A stretch of DNA of 64,000 nucleotides from CAG-177 sp003514385 (GCA_051920445.1 JBPPLN010000001.1:930001-994000); one strand, 5' to 3'. Shown: positions 34,112 to 42,650, counted from the stretch's first letter. Translations and numbers: made by a program. Notes: generated by a model not told the origin, from the letters alone.

Positions 34112-37100
34112 TCAGATAACGGAAGCTATGAATTTGATAAGGAACTTGATAACCACGCGGGCAACATCGGAATAGCCCTGGCTGCCTATCGTCTTGAGGG
34201 CGATGAGGCTGAGCACACAGCAGACCTTCTCGAGCGCATATGCCGCCTCGGAAGTCTCCTTTGCGGGCTCGCGCTGACCGAGTTCGACGAGGATATTCGT
34301 CAGTCTCTCTTTCGCGGCGTCTGCCTTTGCGGGATCGGCTATAGTCATATTGAGTGCGTCTTCGCCCTGCGCGATAGCGGCGTCAAGCTCGGCTATCTGC
34401 TCGGCACTCGGACGCTCCTCTGCGGGCATTTCGTCGATTTTTGCTCTGTAAGCCTTTGCATCGGGCAGGAGCCAGCGTCTTATTTCCTTCGTGCGGCAGG
34501 TGCCGTTATACTGCGGCCAGACATCGGGCTTGGAGTGGACATCCTTGAGCTTGGAATCGGTAAACAGCGCGCAGGCGAGAGTCAGAACAACGTCGTTGTT
34601 GCCCGCCTCGTGGTGCTGACCGATGAATATCCATGTGTTGTCCGGGAGGACTGCCGTGGAGGCGTCTATCGAGCCGTCAACGGACATATAGCCTCTCTTT
34701 GCGGGCTTGTAGCTGTCGGGCAGCTTCTGTCCGGGGGCGGCGCCTGTTGCGCCCATGGTGGTCGATGAGAGCTGGATAATACCGTCGGAGTTGGTGTCAA
34801 GCGCACTCTTGATGATGCTGAAGTAGCTGTATTCGATATCACCGAAAGCGAGGTTCGCGCCGGCTATTGAGTCTATCTTAACGCCCGCCGCGTGAGCCGC
34901 GAGGACATTCTTTCTGAGGTTGAGCTGAGCCTGATGATAGCGGTCGGTCTTCGCCTTGAGAACTGCGTGATCCTTGTCAGTCAGATACTTTTCGCAGAGA
35001 GCGTCATATCTGTCGGACGGGACGAGCGCCCAGAACTGTGGGCAGTTTACGAGCAGAGTCTCGGAGAGACCGTCCATAGCGGCGGTCAGGGTGTCTCTGA
35101 ACACCTGGCGCGGGATTATTCTGATAACAAGATTGAGAAGATAGCCGAGGGAGGCGGTGTCGCTGCCCTCCGCGATTATTCTCGGGATATACTCATGATA
35201 GAGGAACTCGTCGTCGATTCTGAAGCCTGCTTCGCCTCTCGTGAGAAAATCGGCGATTATCTCGGAGCCGTCGGTCGCGGCAACGGCGTTGACGACCTGG
35301 TTGATATCCTTGTAGCCGTAAGCGTCAAGATATGCGGTGAAGATAGTTCCGCCGAGGCTGACGTTGAGAAGATTTACCTTGTCGTGTCCGGTCGCCTTCT
35401 TGACCTGCTGGATATATTCATTGAGGTTCGCGGCGGAGTCCATGGGGCTGCCGACGAGGTTGAATGTGAAGAAATAGACATGATCCTCGCCGATGATATT
35501 GGTCAGCTTCTGCATGGGGATCATTCTGTATGCCCAGTCTCTCGTGTCCTTATCCATGTCGGCGAGAGAACCGTATTTCTCGGTCTTGAGGTTGTTTATC
35601 GGGTTGCCCTCATTGTCGCACTTCTGAATGGAGAAGAGGTCGCAGACGGTCTCATAGACTGCCTTGGGGAAGCCGCTGTCCGTCTGGGTGGCGAGCATTT
35701 TTATAAGCGGCCACGCGAGCTTTTTGAGGATGACGGTGACAAGATTATCCGTATCAAGGATAAGCAGCGTTCCGCCTATGCGTTTGCCGTCCTTGTTGAG
35801 CACGGGCTCGTCGTTCTCGTCATAGAGATAGGTGGGCGAATGGTTGATGCCGGGGACTACAACGACGGGTGCGTGCCCGCAATCTCCGTTGCGGCAGTCG
35901 GCGTGTGTTCCGCCCTCATTCTCGGCATCGGCAAGCGTATCAACAGCCTTTGCTATCGCCGCATCGGACGATGCGGACGCGGGGGCTGCGGAGGCGCAGG
36001 TAAACGCCGAGAAAGCCATGATGAGCGCGAGCACAAGGGCTACGGTCGATTTCATCTTCTTCATAGTTTTTCTCCTGTTCTTGATATGTATTGTCTTATT
36101 ATAATCGGCAAACTGAGGGTGTTCGGGCATGGTGAACACGTCTATCGGCTCATCGGAAGAGGCTATCTTCGCAACGAGATCGAGCAGATTTTTATTCTCG
36201 GCGGCCTGTTCGTGCTCCATATTATAATAGAACCATGTCCTGTCCGGCACGGCGGCAGACGCCGCATTGATATCCGAGCGCGGGGATATGAAATCAACGG
36301 GTTCGCCGCGCCCCGGGCTGAGCGTCCGTCCGGGCGGCGCACACTGCGCGCCCATCGACGCCGAATATGTCGGGACTATTGTATCTGAAGTCAGACTGTC
36401 GGATGCCGCTATCGGCGCTAACCGCTTTCCGCAGCCGCAGATATTATAAAATTCAACCGAGCGCTCCTGTTCGCGCCGGACGAGTTCTTTTATATTCCGC
36501 CTGACACGCCAGTGGCGGTCGGTCACGGCGCGCATTGAATCATGCGCGGAGTCGCCGAGATACTTATCACGAAGCGCGGGATAGCGCTCCGAGGGGATTA
36601 TTCCCCACATCGCAGAGCTGTTGACAACAACGCTCTCGCACGCCGCGCGAACCAGTGCCCTGACCGCGCCATCCGCGACTTTCTTTGGCATCATATGCAT
36701 CAGTTTAGATATTTTTTCCGCCTCGCGCCGGCTCAGAAGCATTTCGAGCAGCGCGTCGCAGTCCTCTGTATTGATATCCCCTGCGACAAGATCGGCGGCG
36801 ATATCCGAGCCGTCATACGCCGGGACAACGCCGATAACGCGCTTGACTTCCTGATCCGCGCCGTACAGCTCAAAGTACATCTCCGCTACGGTCGCGCCCA
36901 TGCTCACGGGAATCAGATCGACCTTTTCGCACTGCCTCTGTTCTTTGACCATTGCGATAAATTCGCGCAGCAGACGGGCGTTTTCGTCCGCCCTGCCGAA
37001 GATATCATATGCGAAGAAATAAAGATTCTCTTCGCCGATAATATCCGCGAGCGCATTGAGGGGCACCATCTTATATATGTATCTCTTCTCGCCGGCGGTG

Positions 37101-37414
37101 CATTCGCCGACGGGACGATAATAGCCGACAACCTCGGCTCTGACTTTTCTCATGGAGTCGGGCGTGCAGCTGAGCGGTTCGAGCATCACGCGCACTGCTT
37201 TGTCGAGCGCCGCAGTAAAGCCGCAGTCGCGCCGAAGAAGCATCATCCGCGCGGCGGACGGGGCGACCGACTTGACGAGTGCGTCTATATCGGGATCGAA
37301 CGGCCAGAGATTGCGAATCTTTTCGCCGTTTTCGTCCGTCTCTATCACCCGCGACTGCCCTATGCCCGGTATTATTATGCACGGACGGTATCCGTGCGCT
37401 GATTCTGAGTTCAT
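34112..37414 (-). CDS. fused tandem alpha/beta hydrolase ORF with an internal signal peptide
   Basis: A single 1100-codon frame holding two related hydrolases. Unit 1 (1-450) has no signal peptide. Its nucleophile is S171 (I-P-V-S-M-G-A), followed by T-S-D-T-I-V and an M-E-H-E near 405. It ends at a conserved P-Q-F, after which about 20 residues look like read-through of a leader. Unit 2 (from M451) starts with a complete signal peptide (K-K-M-K then A-L-V-L-A-L-I-M-A-F), cut after A-S-A. It has S236 (own numbering, N-V-S-L-G-G), S-D-G-I-I, G-Q-H-H-E and a helical C-terminus as in paralogue 1. Unit 2 has its own AGGAG. Either two genes lost a stop between them, or both a long and a short product are made. 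ATG 37414 is preferred to GTG 37426. Confidence 0.7.
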   Translation of the reverse strand: MNSESAHGYRPCIIIPGIGQSRVIETDENGEKIRNLWPFDPDIDALVKSVAPSAARMMLLRRDCGFTAALDKAVRVMLEPLSCTPDSMRKVRAEVVGYYRPVGECTAGEKRYIYKMVPLNALADIIGEENLYFFAYDIFGRADENARLLREFIAMVKEQRQCEKVDLIPVSMGATVAEMYFELYGADQEVKRVIGVVPAYDGSDIAADLVAGDINTEDCDALLEMLLSRREAEKISKLMHMMPKKVADGAVRALVRAACESVVVNSSAMWGIIPSERYPALRDKYLGDSAHDSMRAVTDRHWRVRRNIKELVRREQERSVEFYNICGCGKRLAPIAASDSLTSDTIVPTYSASMGAQCAPPGRTLSPGRGEPVDFISPRSDINAASAAVPDRTWFYYNMEHEQAAENKNLLDLVAKIASSDEPIDVFTMPEHPQFADYNKTIHIKNRRKTMKKMKSTVALVLALIMAFSAFTCASAAPASASSDAAIAKAVDTLADAENEGGTHADCRNGDCGHAPVVVVPGINHSPTYLYDENDEPVLNKDGKRIGGTLLILDTDNLVTVILKKLAWPLIKMLATQTDSGFPKAVYETVCDLFSIQKCDNEGNPINNLKTEKYGSLADMDKDTRDWAYRMIPMQKLTNIIGEDHVYFFTFNLVGSPMDSAANLNEYIQQVKKATGHDKVNLLNVSLGGTIFTAYLDAYGYKDINQVVNAVAATDGSEIIADFLTRGEAGFRIDDEFLYHEYIPRIIAEGSDTASLGYLLNLVIRIIPRQVFRDTLTAAMDGLSETLLVNCPQFWALVPSDRYDALCEKYLTDKDHAVLKAKTDRYHQAQLNLRKNVLAAHAAGVKIDSIAGANLAFGDIEYSYFSIIKSALDTNSDGIIQLSSTTMGATGAAPGQKLPDSYKPAKRGYMSVDGSIDASTAVLPDNTWIFIGQHHEAGNNDVVLTLACALFTDSKLKDVHSKPDVWPQYNGTCRTKEIRRWLLPDAKAYRAKIDEMPAEERPSAEQIAELDAAIAQGEDALNMTIADPAKADAAKERLTNILVELGQREPAKETSEAAYALEKVCCVLSLIALKTIGSQGYSDVARVVIKFLIKFIASVI
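36064..36103 (-). promoter_or_regulatory. internal translation start and -10 box for the second hydrolase unit
   Basis: Inside the fused ORF, AGGAG (36072-36076) lies seven bases before an ATG at 36064 that opens a signal peptide. A perfect TATAAT lies at 36098-36103, without a clear -35. This is what a free-standing gene would have. Confidence 0.6.
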
Positions 37415-37541
37415 GTGAGTTTCCACCGTTTCGGTTATTCAACCGAACTTGATTTTAGAATCATTTTACTAAAAAATTAGGAAAATTTCAACATAAAAGT
37501 GCAATAAAAATGTAAAAAAATAGTTTTGTTCGCATAAAGCA

Positions 37542-37570
37542 TTGACAGCAAAAAATGCATTTGCTATAGT
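37542..37570 (+). promoter_or_regulatory. promoter of the first propeller-like gene
   Basis: Perfect TTGACA, 17 bases and TATAGT. The leader to the start is about 170 bases. Between 37427 and 37541 the DNA is A/T-rich with no other feature seen. Confidence 0.65.
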
Positions 37571-37746
37571 TATTGTGCTGTTTTGCGACAGAAGTTATAT
37601 AAAAGCGACAGAATAATGCATATCCACTTCATATTCAACGATATTTTATCTGCCCGTATTTATATGCTCCGTTATCATCACTGTCATTTGTCCGTACCAC
37701 AGTTGGGAAGGTACAGATAAAAATAAAAAATATGGAAGGGAAAAAC

Positions 37747-38592
37747 ATGTTTGACAGAAAGAATTTTATCAAAATTGTAATTGCCGCCTGCGCCATTTTT
37801 TCGGCGCTTATCGGCGCGCTGACCGGTAAACTTGACAAGCCGGCCGCTCCCCCCGAGGGTGCTACGCTGGTCAGCGACAAGAATATCGTGCTCACCGATG
37901 CAATTACAAAGGCTCAGGGCCTGACAAACGACGGAGAGTATTTTTATTTCAGCGGCAAAACGACCCTGACAAAAATGGCTCTCGACGGCGAGACAACCGT
38001 AATTAAGAAGGTAGCCGCTATCCCCGTCGAGCTCACCTCCAAATACAACAGCAACCATCTCGGCGGTCTCTCCTACTACAACGGCAAGATCTATGCCGCG
38101 CTTGAAGACAACCAGTTCTATAAGCATCCGCTTATCGCAGTTTATGATGCGGAGACTCTTGAGTACACCGGCGAGTTCTTTGAGGTCAGCAACCAGTCCC
38201 ACATGGCATGGTGCGCTGTCAACCCCGAGGACGGACTCATCTACACCTCCGATTGGTCGAACGCCACTCAGCTCAACGTTTATTCCGTTGACGGTTTTGA
38301 GTATGTAAAGACCATCGAGCTGTCCGCTCCCATCGACAGAGTCCAGGGTGCAGAGTTCTACAAGGGCACTCTCTATCTCTCCAGCGATGTCAAGAACGAC
38401 ACTAAGCCGATTCTCGCTATAGACGTTTCCACAGGCGTTGTCTCCACAGCATTCAACACCAACCTCGGTAAGGGCTTTGAGGCCGAAGACGTCACCATTC
38501 TTCCCATGGACGACGGTTCCCTGTTCCACATCATTGCGGCAGGCAAGTCTCGCCTCAATATCCATTTCAGCCACTACTCCATCGACGAGTAA
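37747..38592 (+). CDS. exported beta-propeller-like protein, copy 1
   Basis: A 281-residue protein with one N-terminal membrane or signal segment (about 8-28). The rest is strand-rich, with repeated blocks such as D-G-E-Y-F-Y-F-S, Y-Y-N-G-K-I-Y-A-A, A-V-Y-D-A-E-T-L and F-Y-K-G-T-L-Y-L, as in six-bladed propellers of the SMP-30/strictosidine type. The neighbouring gene is a diverged copy. Start at ATG 37747, with GAAGGG six bases upstream. Its codon choice looks more adapted (abundant CTC, TCC, AAG) than the second copy. Function unknown. Confidence 0.68.
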   Translation: MFDRKNFIKIVIAACAIFSALIGALTGKLDKPAAPPEGATLVSDKNIVLTDAITKAQGLTNDGEYFYFSGKTTLTKMALDGETTVIKKVAAIPVELTSKYNSNHLGGLSYYNGKIYAALEDNQFYKHPLIAVYDAETLEYTGEFFEVSNQSHMAWCAVNPEDGLIYTSDWSNATQLNVYSVDGFEYVKTIELSAPIDRVQGAEFYKGTLYLSSDVKNDTKPILAIDVSTGVVSTAFNTNLGKGFEAEDVTILPMDDGSLFHIIAAGKSRLNIHFSHYSIDE

Positions 38593-38615
38593 GGCTGCCT
38601 GACAGCTAAAACAAA

Positions 38616-38655
38616 AACGCAGTTTCGGTCAAGGCCGTTACTGCGTTTTTTTATT
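38616..38655 (+). terminator. terminator after propeller copy 1
   Basis: AACGCAG (38616-38622) pairs with CTGCGTT (38641-38647), with CGG/CCG inside, then seven T. Confidence 0.75.
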
Positions 38656-38725
38656 TTTACGATTGACATATCACTCTGTTTTTGCTAAGTTATAATCAGA
38701 ACGGCAACAAACAGGAGGTTTTCAT

Positions 38726-39610
38726 ATGCAGTATATAGAAATTCTCGGAAAAGCCGCAGCCGTCATGCGCCGCCTCGCCGCACTCACTCTCGCGGCGTTC
38801 ACGACTTTTCTCTCCGTCCTGACTCTCGGCATCGACGCTCTGTCCGCGGGCAAGAGACACCCCGAGGTGTCAAAGGTCAATGTATTGCTCATAGGCGCGG
38901 CGGAGCGCTCGCAGGGCATAACGACAGACGGCAAATACTACTATTTCAGCTCGAAATGGGGGCTGACAAAATCCGAGCTCGACGGCAAGACCCGCGTCAA
39001 ATCGAACCCGCTCGCCATCCCGAAAAAGCTCAAGGACGGCTACGGCCTCGCGCACATCGGCGGCATCAGCTACTCGAAAGCCGACAACTGCATCTACGCT
39101 GGACTCGAGGACAGCAAGGTCTGGAAATATCCCGTCGTCGCGGTCTATGACGCGGACACGCTGAAATTCACCGGCAGATATTATATTCTCGACAACACCC
39201 GTCACACGCGCGGGCTGCCCTGGGTCGCGGTCGACAACGACAACGGTCTGCTCATCGCCCTCGACCATTCAAAGAACGCGAATGAGCTGATTTTCTATGA
39301 CATAGCGGACAATATGAAATATGTCAAGACAGTAAAGCTCAGCGAGACGGTCAGGCGCATTCAGGGCGCGGAGATGTACAAAGGCATGCTCTACGCCGCG
39401 ACAAACGACGACACTCAGGCAATATATAAAATCGATCCCGTCAGCGGCGAAGTTTCAAAATATTTCGACCGCAGCCTGACAAAAGGCAGCGAGGGCGAGG
39501 GCATCACGGTTCTCGAAACTGCGGACGGCGCAGTGTTCCACGCAATAGACATGGGTCCGCTGTTCATCAACGCCTTCATCCGCAGCTACGCGCCGGTTGA
39601 AGAGGGATAA
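38726..39610 (+). CDS. exported beta-propeller-like protein, copy 2
   Basis: A 294-residue paralogue of the preceding gene. Both share the order: S-Q-G-I-T-T-D-G near 62-69, Y-Y-F-S, L-T-K, H-I-G-G-I-S-Y, A-V-Y-D-A-D-T-L, R-I-Q-G-A-E-M-Y-K-G-M-L-Y and V-F-H near the end. One hydrophobic segment (about 14-40) anchors or exports it. AGGAGG is eight bases before the ATG. It has its own terminator. TTGACA at 38663 and TATAAT at 38691 stand 22 bases apart, too far for a normal promoter. Confidence 0.68.
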   Translation: MQYIEILGKAAAVMRRLAALTLAAFTTFLSVLTLGIDALSAGKRHPEVSKVNVLLIGAAERSQGITTDGKYYYFSSKWGLTKSELDGKTRVKSNPLAIPKKLKDGYGLAHIGGISYSKADNCIYAGLEDSKVWKYPVVAVYDADTLKFTGRYYILDNTRHTRGLPWVAVDNDNGLLIALDHSKNANELIFYDIADNMKYVKTVKLSETVRRIQGAEMYKGMLYAATNDDTQAIYKIDPVSGEVSKYFDRSLTKGSEGEGITVLETADGAVFHAIDMGPLFINAFIRSYAPVEEG

Positions 39611-39631
39611 ATAAAAAGCCGAACATTATAT

Positions 39632-39671
39632 AAAAAAAGTGCAGCCCGGTTATCCCGCAGCTGCACTTTTA
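39632..39671 (+). terminator. terminator after propeller copy 2
   Basis: AGTGCAG (39638-39644) pairs with CTGCACT (39661-39667), flanked by A and T runs, so it may work in both directions. Confidence 0.7.
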
Positions 39672-39680
39672 GCTTTTTAT

Positions 39681-39955
39681 TTAATACACGACCGCATCGT
39701 CGGCGGTAAAGCCGCCGAGCGAATTTTCTTTCACCTGGATACATACAAAAGTTATTCCGGAATCCGCCGCAGCAGAGAACTGTCTTTCGGCGCAACTCTC
39801 AGCCAGTCGCCCTCGGCGAGAGCCACTTCCTCGCCGTCGATAACGACTTTGCCCTTGCCGGAAATAACGCCGTATATCTCTTCGTTGCTCTTGTGCGAAT
39901 TGACGAACGGAACGCCTGCGCCGCCATCGGTCTGCTCGTCGTTTATTGTTTCAAA
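39681..39955 (-). pseudogene. remnant of a small cupin gene, frameshifted
   Basis: On the minus strand a cupin-like frame reads G-A-G-V-P-F-V-N-S-H-K-S-N-E-E-I-Y then G-K-G-K-V-V-I-D-G-E and E-G-D-W-L-R-V-A-P. It then shifts frame near 39790 to A-E-R-Q-F-S-A-A-A-D-S-G-I-T-F-V and ends E-N-S-L-G-G-F-T-A-D-D-A-V-V-Y. The N-terminal strands are missing, replaced by sequence belonging to the azlD remnant. The parts before and after the shift fit one ancestral small cupin, so this is a broken gene. Confidence 0.65.
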
Positions 39956-40102
39956 GACGTCGCCTCAAGCGGAAGCTACGGCATACCGGAGATTCTGTCG
40001 GTGCTGCTGATAATCGTCCTGCACAAATGGAAGAAAAACACGCTGCTGAGCATCGGCGGCACGGCGCTCTATATGCTGCTCGTGCAGACGGTGTTCAAAT
40101 AA
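39920..40102 (+). pseudogene. 3' remnant of azlD (branched-chain amino acid exporter subunit)
   Basis: About 60 codons read A-A-I-G-L-L-V-V-Y-C, then G-I-P-E-I-L, then L-H-K-W-K-K-N-T-L-L-S-I-G-G-T and Y-M-L-L-V-Q. This is the C-terminal half of an AzlD-type membrane protein. No start or N-terminal half exists; upstream DNA is the antisense of the cupin remnant. The stop abuts the MGMT gene. Confidence 0.6.
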
Positions 40103-40411
40103 TCAGGTGCGCCACTGATATTTTTGAAGATCGACTCTGCCGGATTCATCAAATTCCACGCCCTCCTCTTCGAGGAGGGTCTTTTGCATATCCTCGCCGC
40201 CGAACGCGAACGCGGAGGAAGTCTCGCCCAGGCGGTTTACCACCCTGTGGCACGGAATAACGCCCGGCTCAGGGTTGACATGCAGAGCATAGCCGACGAC
40301 GCGCGACCAGCGCGGATTGCCGGCGAGAGTCGCTATCTGCCCGTAAGTCGCAACGCAGCCGCGCGGGATTTTTCGAACAACATCGTATATCAATTCGAAT
40401 GTGGTTTTCAT
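40103..40411 (-). CDS. MGMT-family protein (O6-alkylguanine-DNA alkyltransferase-like)
   Basis: A 102-residue protein made only of the C-terminal alkyltransferase domain. It keeps the active-site motif I-P-C-H-R-V near 56-61 and Y-G-Q-I-A near 23-27 of the helix-turn-helix, so it has the acceptor Cys that ATL proteins lack. The family transfers alkyl groups from O6-guanine to Cys; members this short lack the N-terminal domain, so activity is uncertain. ATG 40411 has GGGTGA upstream. Next to the azlD remnant. Confidence 0.8.
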   Translation of the reverse strand: MKTTFELIYDVVRKIPRGCVATYGQIATLAGNPRWSRVVGYALHVNPEPGVIPCHRVVNRLGETSSAFAFGGEDMQKTLLEEEGVEFDESGRVDLQKYQWRT

Positions 40412-40459
40412 CTCAATCACCCGAAATTATTTTAACTTATTCTACGGCTGAAATGCAAT

Positions 40460-40496
40460 AAAAAAAAAGACGATGACAGCAAAAGCTGTTACCGTC
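40460..40496 (-). terminator. terminator of the 5S rRNA gene
   Basis: On the minus strand GACGGTAACAGC pairs with GCTGTCATCGTC (40469-40480 / 40485-40496, two wobbles) around TTTT, followed by a run of T. Confidence 0.82.
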
Positions 40497-40540
40497 TCTG
40501 AAAAGAAAACAGCCTTCCTATTGGAAAGCTGAATTCACAA

Positions 40541-40658
<118 letters not shown>

Positions 40659-40701
40659 TTCGGAGCGATTTTTGTATGACCGCTCTCTCAAGTGCTCGAC
40701 T

Positions 40702-40730
40702 ATAATACAACATCCCGCGACAAAAGTCAA
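40702..40730 (-). promoter_or_regulatory. promoter of the 5S rRNA gene
   Basis: TTGACT, 17 bases and TATTAT on the minus strand, 44 bases before the 5S start. Confidence 0.65.
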
Positions 40731-40759
40731 GGGCTTTTTTCAAACTTTTTTAAAAAATC

Positions 40760-41263
40760 TTAAACTTTTTTGCACACCTCGGTTATCTCGCCGATATAAA
40801 TGCGGTGATAGTCGCCGTTATGGTAGTTTTTCTCTATCTCGGACGCCAAAAACTTCGACGGATCCATATCGGCGAAAGCTATCTTTTTGCAGGCTATAAT
40901 TAAATTCGCCTCTTCGAACGCCACGCTCCCGCCAAGCTCTACAGCACTCAAGTTGCACTCTTTAGCCTTGTCATAGTCGCGCCCGCTCTTCGCGCCGCAG
41001 AAAGAGAGCGCCTTTTTATATTCGCCGCCGAAAAACGAGAGCGTAAAATCGCCGTACTTCTCCATGAATTCATATGTGTATCTCTGCGGGCGCACGAAAA
41101 CCGCGACAACATCCTTGCCCCACAGCTCGCCTGTCATGCCCCAGCTGACGGTCATGGTATTATAATCACCCGCTTTTCCGGCGGTCAGCAGCGCCCAATC
41201 GTCCCTGATAAGGCGCGTGAAGCTGTCTTTTATATCGCAGATATCAATTTTTTCAAAGCTCAT
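40760..41263 (-). CDS. flavin reductase-like FMN-binding protein
   Basis: A 167-residue split-barrel protein of the flavin-reductase/FMN-binding group. Y-N-T-M-T-V-S-W-G near 34-42 and R-P-Q-R-Y-T near 58-63 are the typical flavin-site segments. Such proteins reduce or bind FMN with NAD(P)H. No partner oxygenase lies near. The start has AAGGGG eight bases upstream. Single gene, between 5S rRNA and a divergent gene. Confidence 0.8.
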   Translation of the reverse strand: MSFEKIDICDIKDSFTRLIRDDWALLTAGKAGDYNTMTVSWGMTGELWGKDVVAVFVRPQRYTYEFMEKYGDFTLSFFGGEYKKALSFCGAKSGRDYDKAKECNLSAVELGGSVAFEEANLIIACKKIAFADMDPSKFLASEIEKNYHNGDYHRIYIGEITEVCKKV

Positions 41264-41301
41264 GGCAAATACCCCTTTTCTCGCTTGATTCTTCTCTGTA
41301 A

Positions 41302-41330
41302 TTGACCGAAGTTTAGAAATATGTTATACT
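41302..41330 (+). promoter_or_regulatory. promoter of the TIM-barrel protein gene
   Basis: TTGACC, 17 bases and TATACT on the plus strand; leader of about 145 bases. Confidence 0.55.
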
Positions 41331-41481
41331 TATGTTATAATTACAAATAATAGAAATTCAATTAACATAAACGGCGCGTTTGGAAAAATCTGCGGTTCCC
41401 GCACATATATTATATGCCGCTTTTTGCGCAATGCAAGATTTTTCTTTGCGGTGCCGGATGAAAGAGAAAGGAATTGATGTT

Positions 41482-42165
41482 ATGCCGGAGCAGAACATAC
41501 CGGAGATCAAGGGAAGTCTCAGAGACTTCATGCTCAAAGTTCCCGAGCCGATTTATCGCTGCAGCGGAATCAAAATACTCGGCAGACGGATCAAGTCGGT
41601 GCTTTTTTCAACCGATGCGAGCATCATCAGAAACACTAACGCGGACGCGGTCATCGCAGTCTATCCGTTCACCCCTCAGCCCGTGATAACCCAGGCTGTC
41701 ATGGTGGCGGCGGACGTGCCGGTCTTTGTCGGAGTCGGCGGAGGACTGACGCAGGGTCACAGAGTCGTCAACCTCGCCCTGCACGCCGAGTTTCAGGGCG
41801 CGATAGGAGTTGTCGTCAACGCGCCGACGAGAAACGAGACGATAAAAGAGCTGCACAGAACTATAGACGTGCCGATAGTTGTCACCGTGCTCAGCGAGGA
41901 CGAGGACATTCAGGGACGCATCGACGCTGGCGTCAGCATCCTGAACATATCCGCAGCCGGCAGAACGCCGCAGGTCGTGTGCAGCATCAGGGAGCGTTTC
42001 CCTGATATCCCGATAATCGCGACAGGCGGTCCGACGGAGGAGAGCATAATCGCCACCGTCGAAGCGGGAGCGAACGCGATAACCTGGACTCCCCCGTCAA
42101 ACGGCGATGTGTTCAAAGACATTATGGACAAGTACCGCCACGGCGAACCCCACCCGGATTTTTAA
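41482..42165 (+). CDS. uncharacterised TIM-barrel protein
   Basis: A 227-residue protein with the look of a (beta/alpha)8 barrel. It has repeated strand ends A-V-I-A-V-Y-P, V-P-V-F-V-G-V-G-G-G, A-I-G-V-V-V-N-A-P, P-I-V-V-T-V-L-S, V-S-I-L-N-I-S-A and P-I-I-A-T-G-G-P, then A-I-T-W-T-P-P near the end. The G-G-G and A-T-G-G loops could hold a phosphate. It recalls phosphate-binding barrels such as KDPG aldolase or nicotinate phosphoribosyltransferase-like families, but no catalytic signature is clear. ATG 41482 has GAAAGGA upstream. Own terminator, so single gene. Confidence 0.65.
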   Translation: MPEQNIPEIKGSLRDFMLKVPEPIYRCSGIKILGRRIKSVLFSTDASIIRNTNADAVIAVYPFTPQPVITQAVMVAADVPVFVGVGGGLTQGHRVVNLALHAEFQGAIGVVVNAPTRNETIKELHRTIDVPIVVTVLSEDEDIQGRIDAGVSILNISAAGRTPQVVCSIRERFPDIPIIATGGPTEESIIATVEAGANAITWTPPSNGDVFKDIMDKYRHGEPHPDF

Positions 42166-42168
42166 TCG

Positions 42169-42208
42169 AATCAGCCGCCCGGAGAGATACTCCGAGCGGC
42201 TGATTTTG
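42169..42208 (+). terminator. terminator after the TIM-barrel gene
   Basis: AATCAGCCGC (42169-42178) pairs with GCGGCTGATT (42196-42205), with CGGAG/CTCCG inside, then TTTT-GC. Confidence 0.82.
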
Positions 42209-42215
42209 CAGGCTG

Positions 42216-42243
42216 TTGACTTTTCCGGGCGTGGTGATATAAT
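42216..42243 (+). promoter_or_regulatory. promoter of the small membrane protein gene
   Basis: TTGACT, 16 bases and TATAAT, 32 bases before the ATG. Confidence 0.65.
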
Positions 42244-42274
42244 AAGCACGAAAACCAACAGGGAGGTAACAGTT

Positions 42275-42586
42275 ATGGATATTTTCGAACTCATTCTGCT
42301 CTGCGCCCTTGCGGCGGTATTCTATGTCTGCGCTCTGCTCCTTTGTGGCGGCAGGATATCGCTCATTCACAGCTATCAGCGCAAAAATGTCAGCGAAGAA
42401 AACGCAGGTGCTTACGCAAAGCTCTACGCATTGGTCATGTTCTTTGTCGGCAGCGGACTGCTCGCCGCCGGTGCAATAAATTATATCACGCACGCGGCTT
42501 GGGGCTTCATCGCTCTCGGTGTATGCTTTGTCGTGGCAATCGCCATAGCAATAACCGCTCAGCTGAAATACAATGTTGCCGAATAA
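42275..42586 (+). CDS. small membrane protein, three segments (DUF3784-like)
   Basis: A 103-residue protein with hydrophobic segments near 3-22, 48-68 and 75-95, and a polar loop between the first two (S-Y-Q-R-K-N-V-S-E-E-N-A). The pattern suits DUF3784-type proteins of Firmicutes; the match is by shape, so weak. GGGAGGT is eight bases before the ATG. Its own promoter and terminator make it a single gene. Function unknown. Confidence 0.7.
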   Translation: MDIFELILLCALAAVFYVCALLLCGGRISLIHSYQRKNVSEENAGAYAKLYALVMFFVGSGLLAAGAINYITHAAWGFIALGVCFVVAIAIAITAQLKYNVAE

Positions 42587-42610
42587 CAACTGACCGCCAA
42601 ATATAACACT

Positions 42611-42650
42611 GTAAAAAACCGCCGCCGGGACTTATACTTCCGGCGGCGAT
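42611..42650. terminator. bidirectional terminator between the small membrane gene and truB
   Basis: CGCCGCCGG (42620-42628) pairs with CCGGCGGCG (42640-42648). Six T follow on the minus strand, so it mainly ends the truB transcript. Confidence 0.72.

Noticed and set aside
34892..36388. 498-codon plus-strand ORF
   Set aside because: Antisense to the fused hydrolase ORF; no family features.
38663..38696. promoter before the second propeller gene
   Set aside because: Both boxes are perfect but 22 bases apart, outside the usual range; listed only as a remark.
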